NCBI GenBank assembly: GCA_029555025.1 | Contig: JAKPTZ010000014.1 | Location: 1 to 47,849 of the forward strand | From: Deltaproteobacteria bacterium | GTDB lineage: Bacteria > Myxococcota_A > UBA9042 > DTJE01 | DNA: 47,849 nt | Direction of reading: 5' to 3' | Shown: positions 1 to 9,800 of the stretch, piece after piece | How positions within the stretch are numbered: position 1 is the stretch's first letter | How the letters are laid out: the number at the start of each line of letters is the position of its first letter | Translations under genes and position numbers: made by a program | Notes under the pieces: model-generated | Seen by the model: only the letters and a program-made list of their open reading frames with translations | The model's database searches: none | Told to the model about the DNA's origin: nothing

Positions 1-514
1 CTGCCAGTACTTCGAACTTGCGGCCCAGTCTGGAAAGGCTTTGCCGACGGACGACGATGCGCCGATGCCATGTATCGGCCGGGATCAGGCGGCGCAGATA
101 TGTTCGGACCTGGGCGGCCGACTGCCCACACGCAAGGAATACCAGTCGATGTTCGAAGACCGCGAATTTTCATGCGCGAACACGGTGATGTCGGGGCTGG
201 ACCAGTTTAACGGCCTGGTCCGCAGGCTCAGGGCGCGGGAAATCCGGCGTATGAAGGACGGGCCTGGATGCGGCACCGGGAAGTTCAGGAAGGCGTGCGA
301 AAAGTACCGCGATGGAAACACGGCCGAGGGCCTGTGCGACGTGTTCGGGAACGTCGCGGAATGGACCGCGGACGGTGGCGCCGTGGGGGGCGGGTTCAGG
401 TCGAACGCGGCGGCGATGCGGGGCGAAGTGGCGGCGACCGGTCCGCAAATCGACGTCGGGTTCAGGTGCATCATCCTGGATGAGCACCTGGTCGAAGACA
501 GGGGGATCTTCTGA
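1..514 (+). CDS. FGE-sulfatase-like (SUMF1/EgtB fold) domain protein, 5' partial
   Basis: The reading frame is open at the first base of the window and runs to the TGA at 512-514, so only the C-terminal part (about 170 residues) is visible. The segment GLCDVFGNVAEWTADG, a following Gly-rich GGGFRSN and the terminal VGFRC are the hallmark end of the FGE-sulfatase fold. The Cys pair that makes true formylglycine-generating enzyme catalytic (GGSYxC...C) is not present, so I do not call it a sulfatase-activating enzyme; many family members are binding or structural domains. The next gene, one base downstream, is a close paralogue over the same region (about half of residues identical by eye), pointing to a tandem duplication. 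The N-terminus, and any signal or membrane anchor, lies outside the window. An internal TTG at 41 is unlikely to be the real start because the frame continues upstream with good coding sense. Confidence 0.8.
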   Translation, partial: CQYFELAAQSGKALPTDDDAPMPCIGRDQAAQICSDLGGRLPTRKEYQSMFEDREFSCANTVMSGLDQFNGLVRRLRAREIRRMKDGPGCGTGKFRKACEKYRDGNTAEGLCDVFGNVAEWTADGGAVGGGFRSNAAAMRGEVAATGPQIDVGFRCIILDEHLVEDRGIF

Positions 515-515
515 A

Positions 516-1556
516 ATGCTGGGCGGCATCTTCACATTCCTGATCATCGTGCTGGTCGCCGGGGTGATGACCGTCGCCTGGTTCGGACTGGGATTCGCCG
601 AGCTGCTGGCAAGCGTCAGGGACTTTTTCATCAACACCGACATTTACTGGATAACCGGGTCCATCGCGGTCGCGTGGCTGGTCGCGAAGATCTGGAACAG
701 GATTACCGGCGCCGGCACCCTGGGGGCGTTCCTGCAAGTCTGCTGTATCGGCTTCGGTCTGTGGTTCGGGCTGATTCCGCTGATCAATTCCAACCGGACG
801 AACGCGGACTTCAAGTGCACGAACGATTTCGAATGTAACTGGAACGCCCAGTGTGTAAGAGACTTCTGCGTGGTGCCGTTTCGGGACGAAGACACGTTCA
901 TCGGCAAGTCCGAATTCACCCAGGGCAGTTACAAGGCCTGGCTGACCAGGACGATCACGGACGAGTGCGACGGGATCGGGAACGAACGGAAGGCCGGCGA
1001 GTGTCGGCGCGGGGTCGAAGACAAGGTCGCGGCCAGGTTCCAGCAGGTTATCGACCCGGCGCGGTGCGGATATCTTCACGACGGCGACACGCCCGAGTCG
1101 GCCCTTTTCATCAACGACGACGCCCCGATGCCGTGCATCGGCAAGGACGACGCGGCGGCGATTTGCGCCAGCCTTGGCGGCAGTCTGCCAACCATGGACG
1201 ACTACGACTGGATGTTCGACGACAGGAAGTTCAGTTGCAAAAACACCGTGATGGTTGGCCTGGATGAATTCCATGGATACGCGAAGGTCCTGAAGAAGCG
1301 CGAAGCCGAAAACCTGATGTACGGCCCCGGATGCGGCACGGGCAAGTTCCGCAGGGTCTGCGACAAGGCTGCCCATGGCAACAACGAAGAAGGCCTGTGC
1401 GACGCATTCGGCAACCTGGCAGAATGGACCGCTGACGGCGGCTCCATCGGCGGCGCCTGGTGGAACACCGCATCCACGATGCGCGAACCCCAGGCCCTTA
1501 CCGGCCCCAAATCCTGGGTCGGCTTCAGGTGCGTGGTGCCGAAGGACGGGATCTAG
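516..1556 (+). CDS. Membrane-anchored FGE-sulfatase-like domain protein
   Basis: This is a 346-residue protein. The ATG at 516 lies one base after the upstream stop, with a GGGGGAT purine run about 9-15 bases before it. A longer open frame begins at 312, but that part is an out-of-frame shadow of the previous gene. Residues 1-95 hold about three hydrophobic segments (LGGIFTFLIIVLVAGVM, then a stretch near IYWITGSIAVAWLVA, then QVCCIGFGLWFGLIPLI). A short Cys-rich patch follows (KCTNDFECNWNAQC..DFC), then the FGE-sulfatase-like domain ending GLCDAFGNLAEWTADG, GGAWWNTA and VGFRC. The domain probably sits on the outer face of the inner membrane. The catalytic Cys pair of real FGE is missing. Together with the truncated upstream gene this is a tandem paralogue pair, probably one transcription unit. 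The function is not known. Confidence 0.85.
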   Translation: MLGGIFTFLIIVLVAGVMTVAWFGLGFAELLASVRDFFINTDIYWITGSIAVAWLVAKIWNRITGAGTLGAFLQVCCIGFGLWFGLIPLINSNRTNADFKCTNDFECNWNAQCVRDFCVVPFRDEDTFIGKSEFTQGSYKAWLTRTITDECDGIGNERKAGECRRGVEDKVAARFQQVIDPARCGYLHDGDTPESALFINDDAPMPCIGKDDAAAICASLGGSLPTMDDYDWMFDDRKFSCKNTVMVGLDEFHGYAKVLKKREAENLMYGPGCGTGKFRRVCDKAAHGNNEEGLCDAFGNLAEWTADGGSIGGAWWNTASTMREPQALTGPKSWVGFRCVVPKDGI

Positions 1557-1559
1557 AAG

Positions 1560-1575
1560 AAAAAGCTGCTTTTTT
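1560..1575. terminator. Short A/T-flanked hairpin between convergent genes
   Basis: AAAAAG-CTG-CTTTTTT lies four bases after the stop of the FGE-like gene and before the 3' end of the convergent restriction gene. The 6-bp stem is followed by T residues on the + strand and is nearly symmetric, so it could act in either direction. The stem has only one G-C pair and the loop is three bases, so this is a weak call. Confidence 0.3.
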
Positions 1576-1671
1576 GACAACAAGCGCCAAGCCGGACTTA
1601 CTCAAGGCCAGAGGTTCATGGTCGGCTTCAGTTGTGGGCTATCGAATATCGGGACGGAGTGAAAAACACCA

Positions 1672-2331
1672 CTATTCAACCTTCGCGAGCCACCTTGCAC
1701 GAACCGCCTCAAAATGACTTAAGCGACCACCAATCTTGGCAATCTCTTTCGGATAGAAATGCAGCATGGCGTCGCAGAATTCAAGCATCCATGCGCGACG
1801 TGAACAGTTGGCATTTACAACGACCCTGTTGGCGTTGGCGATCTGGATCTGGCCCCAACCAAGAGCCCCAATGGTCAGGCAATCCCAGGAAAGGAACTCA
1901 ATCGGTACGAAATGCACGTCAGTAACCTGAATCGACACGTCATCAACTGTGTAACTGACCATCATGATGCAGAAGCAGTTCGAGTCATCTTCGTAAAACC
2001 TGGACAGGCGCTCCACCGATGTCAGGTTCGGCATGTTGAACCTCGTGTCGGTTCGGTGGGTCTTAACATCGACGACATAGTACAAACCGTCCGAGCCCTT
2101 AAAGGCCATGTCGGCCATGGCACGGCGGGCAAAACTTGACGAGTATTCGGTGCAAAGCGGGCCCAGAATGCTGGCCAGATTATCAGCGATCAGTTCCTCG
2201 ATCGCGTCCCCAACGGCGCGGGGGTGATCCGCCGTCTGTATGGACAGAAAGTCAGGACAGTTGTTTATCAGGAGCTTCACTTCTTCCTGAATCTGCACAT
2301 ACGCGGTTCCGCTGAAGATCGCGCTTGTCAT
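1672..2331 (-). CDS. Type II restriction endonuclease, PD-(D/E)XK fold (putative)
   Basis: The 219-residue product is encoded directly after a DNA methyltransferase, and its ATG overlaps the methyltransferase TGA by four bases (ATGA). A PD-(D/E)XK-type active site is visible: Glu45 in GDAIEELI, Asp74 in MADMAFKG, then Asp88 and Lys90 in YYVVDVKTH. The E45/D74/D-x-K spacing is close to that of EcoRV (E45, D74, D90, K92), although I cannot align the rest. Downstream it has FNMPNLTS and an aromatic, Gly-rich stretch LGWGQIQIANAN, the kind of conserved block a sequence-specific nuclease would have. Small size and tight coupling to the methyltransferase support a type II restriction-modification pair. 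The target site cannot be read from sequence. The gene looks more AT-rich than the neighbouring addA (about 50-53 % GC in two sampled rows), which fits horizontal gain. Confidence 0.75.
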   Translation of the reverse strand: MTSAIFSGTAYVQIQEEVKLLINNCPDFLSIQTADHPRAVGDAIEELIADNLASILGPLCTEYSSSFARRAMADMAFKGSDGLYYVVDVKTHRTDTRFNMPNLTSVERLSRFYEDDSNCFCIMMVSYTVDDVSIQVTDVHFVPIEFLSWDCLTIGALGWGQIQIANANRVVVNANCSRRAWMLEFCDAMLHFYPKEIAKIGGRLSHFEAVRARWLAKVE

Positions 2332-3317
2332 TCATTGACCTCAAAAAGCGATGACTGGTCGTCTGCCTGCCGGGACACCTTACGTTGTTCGGCCAACGTG
2401 TTCCGATCCCAGAAATATCCGTCGGAGTAGCCCTGAATGGATTGGTCGGCCGCAGCGGCCTGAAGGCGGGCCTCGCCCAGAAGACAATACTCAAGTTCGG
2501 TCTCGATGCCGATATGCCGGCGTCCGAGCTTGGCGGCGACAACCGCGGTGGTACCGGAACCGGCAAACGGATCAAGGATCAGATCGCCAGGGCGGGAGTT
2601 GGCCAGAACGAGCTTGGCAATAAGCTTTTCGGGCTTCTGAGTGGGATGATCCGTATTTTCAGGCATGGACCAGAAAGGGACCGAAATATCTGTCCACAGA
2701 TTCGAAGGGTGCGTGATCCGATAAGCGCCATCATCGCCGTCAACCCAGTCCTTGGGCGCGCCGGACGCGTCACGGTAGGGGGCAACGACACGACGCTTCT
2801 GCTTGACCGCATCGACATCAAAATAATAATCGTCGGACACAGTGGCAAACCAGATATCTTCAGAACAGTTCTTCCAGTTTCGCAGGGCGCCACGGCCCTT
2901 TTCGCGTTCCCAGGTAATCCGGTTTCTTACCATGAAATGCCTTTCAAGAACCTGACAGATCAAGCCCGATGATCGCCATTCACTGCACACGTAAATCGAC
3001 GCCGTTTCCTTCATGACAAGCCTGGCAAGCGACAGCCACGAATCCAGCCATTCTGCATAGGCATCGTCGTCCTGACGCCTGAACCGGGTTTTACTGAAGG
3101 TCTTTGTCATGTTGTACGGTGGGTCGGCAACTATCAGGTCAATTGACGCCGCCGGCAGTCTGCGCAGGACGTCACGGCAATCACCAAGGATTGTCCGGTT
3201 CAGGCAGGACTCCAGATCTGCAACCGCTTCGGCTGGAACCAACCTCTCTGACAGACTCCTGCGCTGTTCGTCCGTCAGAGTCAACGTCCTGTTTCTGGGT
3301 GCTCTGGCAACCGCCAT
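2328..3317 (-). CDS. Site-specific DNA methyltransferase, beta class (N6-adenine or N4-cytosine), of a type II R-M system
   Basis: The 329-residue protein has catalytic motif IV DPPYN (residues 65-69) before AdoMet-binding motif I DPFAGSGT (249-256), the order that defines beta-class amino-methyltransferases. DPPY most often marks N6-adenine methylation. Between them is a target-recognition region with WEREKGRGALRNWKNCSED, and near motif I stand the family residues HPTQKPEKL. It would protect host sites from the nuclease encoded immediately downstream, with which it overlaps by four bases. The start at 3317 has an AGGA about 6 bases upstream. A perfect CCGACAC/GTGTCGG dyad lies about 50 bp upstream of the start. 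The recognition sequence is unknown. It lies 129 bp downstream of addA, so it may be read from its own promoter. Confidence 0.92.
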   Translation of the reverse strand: MAVARAPRNRTLTLTDEQRRSLSERLVPAEAVADLESCLNRTILGDCRDVLRRLPAASIDLIVADPPYNMTKTFSKTRFRRQDDDAYAEWLDSWLSLARLVMKETASIYVCSEWRSSGLICQVLERHFMVRNRITWEREKGRGALRNWKNCSEDIWFATVSDDYYFDVDAVKQKRRVVAPYRDASGAPKDWVDGDDGAYRITHPSNLWTDISVPFWSMPENTDHPTQKPEKLIAKLVLANSRPGDLILDPFAGSGTTAVVAAKLGRRHIGIETELEYCLLGEARLQAAAADQSIQGYSDGYFWDRNTLAEQRKVSRQADDQSSLFEVNE

Positions 3318-3367
3318 CGTTTTTCCTGAAATCTGGCGCCGTCATCAACGGCGACCCAGCATTACGC

Positions 3368-3383
3368 CCGACACAAGTGTCGG
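3368..3383. promoter_or_regulatory. 16-bp dyad upstream of the methyltransferase
   Basis: CCGACAC-AA-GTGTCGG is a perfect 7-bp inverted repeat with a two-base centre in the addA/methyltransferase gap. No T-tract follows on the minus strand, so an operator is more likely than a terminator. Restriction-modification operons are often controlled by self-repression at such dyads, but no controller gene is present here, so the role is inference. Confidence 0.3.
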
Positions 3384-3446
3384 TCAACAATGAACCGCCA
3401 GTCAACCCTTCCCGACCGTCGCAACATCGGCATTCATCCGGGCAAA

Positions 3447-6400
3447 TCACCACGACAGCCAGGTGGCGCTGCGCATGTAAAGCAGGCCGACCGTTTCGAT
3501 GGTCCAGCCGGCCGCGGTCAGGGACTGACGGTAGGCCTCAAGCTGGGGCATGTATTCATCCAGGCCCGCCGATTTCACAAAGTTGGCGCCGGGCACCGGG
3601 TTTCGCCTGCCCGCCTTGAAATCGACGACAATCGCCCGCTTTCCGGGGAAGGTCACCAGCAGGTCCATGCGGCCGGCGTGGAACCATGGGCTGTCCGGCG
3701 TCGATGTATTGACGCCCGCAAACGGCATCTCGAAGTGCAGCGTCGCTTCCGGTGACCTCAGCCGGGCAAGAAGTTCGGGCTGGTGCAGTTCAAGCCGTTC
3801 AAGGATTGCCGCAAGCCAACCGGCCAGCGCATCGTCATGAATGCCGTACCGCGATTCCAGGAAGGCGCGGGCGGCCCCGACGTCGGCCCCTGGTCGCAGG
3901 CCCGTGGATTCCATCCAGGAGTGAACCAGGTTACCCCACGCCGAATCGGAAATCGGGTCATCCCCTGCCATTTCATCCAGCTTCGGGGGATGAAGCGGGT
4001 CGGCACCGTAAACCACACTCACGGCGGGCAACAGCCCCTGGATCATGGCATCAAGTGCATCCGCGTCTGCCGTCTTCCATGCCTCGGCCGCCATCGACGG
4101 CGACACGGAAATCCATCCGGCCGGGGGACATGGTTTCACTGGGAAAGGCGCGGCCGCCCTGACATGTGCCCTGATGGTTGTGTCGATTTCATTCGGTGCC
4201 GCCAACTTAACCAGCTTGACGCCTTCCATGGGCACATCGTCGGCCATCCACAGATCCGACAAGGCGCCATGAATTCCAACATTGTGGGATCCAGTTGCAA
4301 AAGTTACCGACCTGACGGCCCTGGTGACGGCCACATATACCAGACGCAGCAACTCTTCTTCGCTGCGCTTCGCATCGATCCCGGCTGCCAGCCTGGATAC
4401 CGGATCCGGTCGCGGGTGAATCCCCTGTTCAGGATCATGGCTGACGCCAAGAAGCGCCAGTTCCCGGCCATCCAGCACCATCGAACCCCTGGATACGCCG
4501 CCGAAGCCACCACCTCCGGCAGGACTCCCAATCGACATCACGCAGACGTGGTCGTATTTCAGCCCCTTGGCTTGGTGAATCGTCGTGCAACTGACGCTTT
4601 TCTTGCCTCGGTACAGTTCGACTCGCGGGACCTCGCCGGCTTCCTTCGGGTCAAGCATCGTGACGACGGCCTCGGGATCCACGGTGTCCGCTTCCGCCTG
4701 CCTGATCCAATCAAGGATCACTTCCAGTTCGCCGACGGCATCCATGCCGCCAGGGCCTTTCAGAAGGATGCTTCGCCAGTGCAGCGCCGCCGCCATTTCT
4801 TCCAGGACATCGGCGGTGGGAACGCGCCCGATTTCGGACCTGGCTTTTTCCAGAACAGGCCTGACCCGCGCAAAGGCGACAAAATCCCGCTGACCGAAAA
4901 CCGCCGGATCAAGGCCCTGGGCCGACGCAGCCCAGGCGAGCCCCCGAATGCCGCCGTCCGCCGGAAGAAGGCCACTACCCGCCCTGAAAGCGGCCAAAGC
5001 CCCGTCCGAAAGACCGATCATCGGAAGCCGCCACAAACCGGCCCAGGCAATATCATCGGAACTGTCCCACAGCGCTGACACAACCGTTCTGATGTCGCCC
5101 GCGACAATCCCCTTTGCAAGTTCACGACTTCCGTCCAGAAACGCATCGCCGGAATTCCCGGCCCGCAGAATCGATCTGATCCGGTTGCGTGCGTTGATGG
5201 CATTCGCCCAGCTGGAACACAGGACGGCGGCGGTGTCGTCACCTCTGCCTTCGAAATTCCAGGCATGCATGATTCGGTCACAGAAGACGTCCAGGGCGGC
5301 ATTGTTGAAATCGGCCGGAACCCATTTCGGGGCGTTCGGCGTTGATGCCTCCAGGGTAACCATCACAATGGGTTCCGGGTATGGCGCGGATGGCGGCAAT
5401 TCGTCCCTGCCCCTGGATTCATTCGACTGGACGTGGTCGATCGTGGTAACCCCGGGCAGGCCGGGAAAATCCCCATGGCCATGGATGGCCCGATCGAACA
5501 GGGCCTTCTGGGCCGTGATCATCTCCGGGGTACTTCGATAATTGGTGTCGAGCTGCTCGACCGGGAAGCCGGCCTGGATTGATCTCTGTTCCAGTTCTTT
5601 CAGGCCTGCCGGTTCGGCGCCGCGGAACAGATAGATGCTCTGCCTGGAATCGCCGACATAGAAAGTACGCAACGACCGCCCGTCCCCCGGCAGATTTTCG
5701 ATTGCCCGGAACAGGCTGAATTGGGCCGGGCTGGAATCCTGAACTTCATCGACCAGCAACGCGTCGAAACGTCTGCGAAGCCGGTCGGGACGATCCTCGC
5801 GTCTGCACAAATCGATCGCCGCCCGGGTCAGCAGGTCGTGATCCAGCGCCCCAGATGCCGCGGCCATGCGAAACGCCTTCGACCGGGCCATGCGGGTGAT
5901 TTCCATGATGTCCGCCCGCATCCTGTCACAGGCGTCGATATCCTTTGCGATGAACCCATCCGGGTTGGTCATGGCAAAATCGTGAAGGCTCAGTTCGACA
6001 AGTCCCAGATCCACTTTGATGGCGCGGAAGGCGCTTTCCAGACTGCGCCTCTCTTTGGCCGTGCTGTTTTTGATCACGGCCGAATACCACTTGAACAGCC
6101 CTTCCGGGACCGATCCCTGGAACCCCCCGTTCCTCCAAGCAGCTATTGGAGGCCAGGATTTCTGAATATTCACGTTCGGCAACGTTTCAATTTTCGGATT
6201 GGTCTCAATCACGGCCTGAAGTGAATCCCGGCACCCGGACAAAACCTTCCCCAGCACATCGTTTCCGCCAGCCAGTTCGACGGGCGAACCGTCGATGCCG
6301 GAGGGCATATCACGCACGGTCTGCGAAACCACTTTTAGCAGTTCACGAAGGCCCATCTGTTCCAGCAGCCGGCCGGCCGCTTCCGGCACATTCCCATCCT

Positions 6401-6872
6401 CCGGATCAATCGTTTCGCGAATGGCGGCATCGAACACCGCCCCCGCATCCCCCTGGCCCACCGGAAAATCAAGCCAGGCCGGCGCACCGCCATCGTCGGT
6501 CGGCAGACGCGCGTCCAGGGCAAATTCGCCCAGCAGACGCAGAACAAAGCTGTCCGTTGTCCCGGCTGGCGCGTTTGGCAGTTCCGCCAATGCCTGCCGG
6601 ATGAATTCCGGGTCACACGGAACCACGTCGCTGTAACAGTCGGCAAAGTCCTTTTGAAACTTTTCGGGAACCGGCTCGCCAAGCGACTGCCGAAGACAGT
6701 TTGACACCGCTTCAATCAATTCCGCAGCGGCCTTGCGTGTGAATGTGATCGCAACGATACGGTCGGGTGGGATGCCGCCGGAAAGCAGGCCCAGGTATTC
6801 CCTGACCAACCGGGTCGTCTTTCCTGTACCGGCCGCCGCAGATACCACTTTGATATGGTTGGTGTTGTCCAT
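3447..6872 (-). CDS. addA: AddA/RecB-like UvrD-family helicase-nuclease
   Basis: The 1141-residue protein has a full set of superfamily 1A helicase motifs: Walker A SAAAGTGKTT (residues ~11-20), Ia IVAITFTRKAAAEL, II LLVDEVQDSS, III YVGDSRQSIYLFRGAEP, IV LDTNYRS, V TTIHQAKGLKYDH and VI RLVYVAVTRA. The C-terminus carries a RecB-type nuclease: GRMDLL (D1070), VVDFKAG (D1084, K1086) and QLEAYR (from Q1110). Both activities therefore look intact. It should pair with the upstream addB product to unwind and resect double-strand breaks for recombination, and to destroy foreign linear DNA. The start at 6872 is set by an AAGGAG about 7 bases upstream, and the gene begins only 3 bases after the addB stop. 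It is somewhat shorter than classical AddA (about 1200 residues) and sequence-divergent, so RecB-like is an equally fair label. Confidence 0.9.
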   Translation of the reverse strand: MDNTNHIKVVSAAAGTGKTTRLVREYLGLLSGGIPPDRIVAITFTRKAAAELIEAVSNCLRQSLGEPVPEKFQKDFADCYSDVVPCDPEFIRQALAELPNAPAGTTDSFVLRLLGEFALDARLPTDDGGAPAWLDFPVGQGDAGAVFDAAIRETIDPEDGNVPEAAGRLLEQMGLRELLKVVSQTVRDMPSGIDGSPVELAGGNDVLGKVLSGCRDSLQAVIETNPKIETLPNVNIQKSWPPIAAWRNGGFQGSVPEGLFKWYSAVIKNSTAKERRSLESAFRAIKVDLGLVELSLHDFAMTNPDGFIAKDIDACDRMRADIMEITRMARSKAFRMAAASGALDHDLLTRAAIDLCRREDRPDRLRRRFDALLVDEVQDSSPAQFSLFRAIENLPGDGRSLRTFYVGDSRQSIYLFRGAEPAGLKELEQRSIQAGFPVEQLDTNYRSTPEMITAQKALFDRAIHGHGDFPGLPGVTTIDHVQSNESRGRDELPPSAPYPEPIVMVTLEASTPNAPKWVPADFNNAALDVFCDRIMHAWNFEGRGDDTAAVLCSSWANAINARNRIRSILRAGNSGDAFLDGSRELAKGIVAGDIRTVVSALWDSSDDIAWAGLWRLPMIGLSDGALAAFRAGSGLLPADGGIRGLAWAASAQGLDPAVFGQRDFVAFARVRPVLEKARSEIGRVPTADVLEEMAAALHWRSILLKGPGGMDAVGELEVILDWIRQAEADTVDPEAVVTMLDPKEAGEVPRVELYRGKKSVSCTTIHQAKGLKYDHVCVMSIGSPAGGGGFGGVSRGSMVLDGRELALLGVSHDPEQGIHPRPDPVSRLAAGIDAKRSEEELLRLVYVAVTRAVRSVTFATGSHNVGIHGALSDLWMADDVPMEGVKLVKLAAPNEIDTTIRAHVRAAAPFPVKPCPPAGWISVSPSMAAEAWKTADADALDAMIQGLLPAVSVVYGADPLHPPKLDEMAGDDPISDSAWGNLVHSWMESTGLRPGADVGAARAFLESRYGIHDDALAGWLAAILERLELHQPELLARLRSPEATLHFEMPFAGVNTSTPDSPWFHAGRMDLLVTFPGKRAIVVDFKAGRRNPVPGANFVKSAGLDEYMPQLEAYRQSLTAAGWTIETVGLLYMRSATWLSW

Positions 6873-6875
6873 CGT

Positions 6876-9800
6876 TTACTCCTTGTCGCCAGAACCCGAC
6901 TCAGCATCTTCGTCTTCAGGCACGCCCTCGGCGCCCGGAAACGCATGGAACCGGCACACAGCCTTGAAGGGGCAATGGTCGTGTCCTTTGTCGCCATTGC
7001 TCAGTACCGGACATGTAGTCGGATGTGGAAAGATCGGGTATTCACCGCTGCGCATCATCCCCAGAAGCTGCCCAAGCAACTTTCTGGTTGCTTCCAGACT
7101 TGTTCCTGCCTGGTCAAATGCAAATTCAATGACGTCGCCATCGGGCGCAGTGCGAATGAAATCGTAAACAAGTGACGTACCTTCCACCGATCCAGGGTCA
7201 TCCGCCGGGGCCGTGCCATCAAGGCGTGCCTGTTCAAGCGCAATCGCATACACCGGAAGCTGCGGCCTGGTGCCTGCTGCGGCGGCAGTGCGCAATGCGG
7301 AATACTGAGTACCGGTCTTGAAATCGCAGATCTCGACAACCACGCCACCTTCGGGCCCCTTGAAATAGCGAATCCGGTCGACCGAACCGCGGATCGCGAC
7401 ATCGGGCTGGTCACCCAACATTACCGTCATTGCAGAACCGGTTTCTTCGCCGTCGTAAGCCCCGAATTTCCATTCTGGCGCACCACCGACAATTCGGCCC
7501 TGTTTCGTCAAATCCAGAGTTGATTCCCTGACCAGGGTGGCGGCAGCCTGCCGAATTGCGGCCTGCGTGCCCGGGTCCCTTGACCATGCGCCCACGGAAG
7601 CCAGTACCTTCTGGTTGTCGCAGTGGGCCAACAGGTTTTCATCAGCAGGATCCTTACCAAAGACAACCGCTTCGATCGCCATGCTTATCCAGGATACCGC
7701 AGCCGTCACATGACTCTTGACGCTCATCTTCGACCTGGCATCAGCCACCAGCGCTTCAAATGTCGCAGATTTCTTGAAGTCTTTGAGGTTGCGCAACAGT
7801 ACATCCTCGTTCAGTTCCTCCACGGATTGTACGCGGGCCTGGACGTACAGCTTCAGGTGGTTCCCCCATCTGTTGGCAAGACCCAACCTGGCTTTTGCCA
7901 ATGCCGGTGTTGCATCGGGAAGATCTTTGACAGCGTCTTCCAGGTGGCGTCTGGTCGCGGCCGTCAGGGATTCGGACAAAAACCTGACAGATTCCACGAC
8001 GTCTGCTCTGGTGGCCGGCCGCCACCTTGGATCGGTTCCGATCTCTTCAAGGGCCGCGTGCACGGCGGTACCGACTTCGGCCGCGCTGAGTTCTTCCTCC
8101 AGGTCCTCCGATTTCTTCAATCCCAACGTCGTCTTCAGGTATGCCTGAAACAGGCAGTGTGTCATCGGCTCAAATCCCGACGATGTGGACAGCACCTTGT
8201 CCCGCGCAATCTTCGCAACATTAATTGCGGATCCGTCCCCGAGGTAGGGTCTGATTGACTTCGGCAGGAACCCCCAGTCCGTCGCGATGGTTTCGGCCAG
8301 GGTCAGTTTCTTCGGATCCTTTGTATCCGGGACTGACGACCCAGCATCGGCTGGCGGCTCCGCGCCGGGGGCCAGGTCAACACCCCGTTCGTACGTCCCG
8401 CCGCCCCGGATCCATTCGACCGTCGCCATCAACGCCGCGTGGTCAGCTTCGTTGTCGCCGCAGGCCACAGGCCCGGCAACCGGCACGACCGCGTCTTCAA
8501 CGACCAGGGCAGCGTGGTTCCGGGTTTCTTCCGTTTCAACGGCCAGGCCATAATTGCGAAGACCGTCCGCCGGTTTGTGGGACAGGAGCCTTATCAAACG
8601 ATGGGACACCGGAACCGCCGCACGCCCGTCGGCCGCCCTCTGCACGACACAGGCCAGCGACCGTTCCGCCCGTGCGGCAGCCGCCCCTGCCTGCGCCATC
8701 AGGAATGAAACGTACGCCGAGCCCCCGCAGCGCCCCCACGTCGCGGCCACATCATCGGTGAAAAACGGATCGGGCGACGGCGCCTGCCCGACTCCCTTCG
8801 AATGCATCCCGGTAAGCAGACACAACCGGGACGGACGCCCGTCATAATTCGCGTAATCAAGCAGGGTCACGCCACGATTGATGCTGCCGCTGGAAACCGC
8901 ACCGCCCAGCACATCGTCCAGCACGTCGGGGGTGGCCGGGCGGGCAGCGTTCTGACCAAGCGCCTTCTGAATTGACATGGCAACCCGATCCTTGAACGTC
9001 ACCAGCGACAGCTGGTTCAGATACGCCCGCAGGTGACCGATGGTCGGCCCACGCAACGCCTTCAGCCATTCAAGCCTCTGCCACAGAAGTATCGCCGCCC
9101 TGCGGGTTGACGTCTTCGCGCCGGGGTTGTTACCGACCGCGTCCAAAGCCGCGATCCACGCATCCAGCGTGCCCCTGATCATGTGACAATCCTTCAGGGC
9201 ATCGGTCACCGATCTGCGGTGCAACGCCAGATCGTCCTGTTCTGCATTCAAGGCGTCGTCTTGCCCGGCATCCTCATCGGACGCAGCCTTCTTCAGCCCG
9301 GCTATACGCGTCCCCAAGGCGGCAGCCTCGGCTTCCTGGTACGACGCACGTCCCAGAAGCGGACTCTGGAACAGTTTTCGCATCGTTTCGCCCACCAGAA
9401 TCACCGAATCGGAACCAGAATCGTCAAACCAGGGCAGTATCGAATGTGTCAGGATGGCCAGCGCATGGCGCGACAGGCGCTGGGCCTGGTCAACAGCCGC
9501 TGGAATGCCGCTGCGCGCCAGGGCCGACGCAATCCGATCCCGGTCATCAGCCCCTGCGAAAAGCACCAGCACGCCTTCCGGGTCGCCACCGGCATCACGG
9601 AAATCCATCACGTTCTTCACGACCCATGCGGCCTCGCTGACAACATCCGCAGCCAGTGCCGTTTCAGGCGTCGCATCCGGCGACACAACGGGCGCGGCCA
9701 ACCTGATCGCGCCAAGCCCGGAAAGCAGGCGTTCGAAATATCGGTTCGGCCCTGGTGGTGACAACAGATCCGTCCCCGGCAGACCGAAACCAACGGCAAA

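Noticed and set aside
516-1556. True formylglycine-generating enzyme
   Set aside because: The catalytic Cys pair is missing and no sulfatase gene is nearby, so only the fold is claimed.
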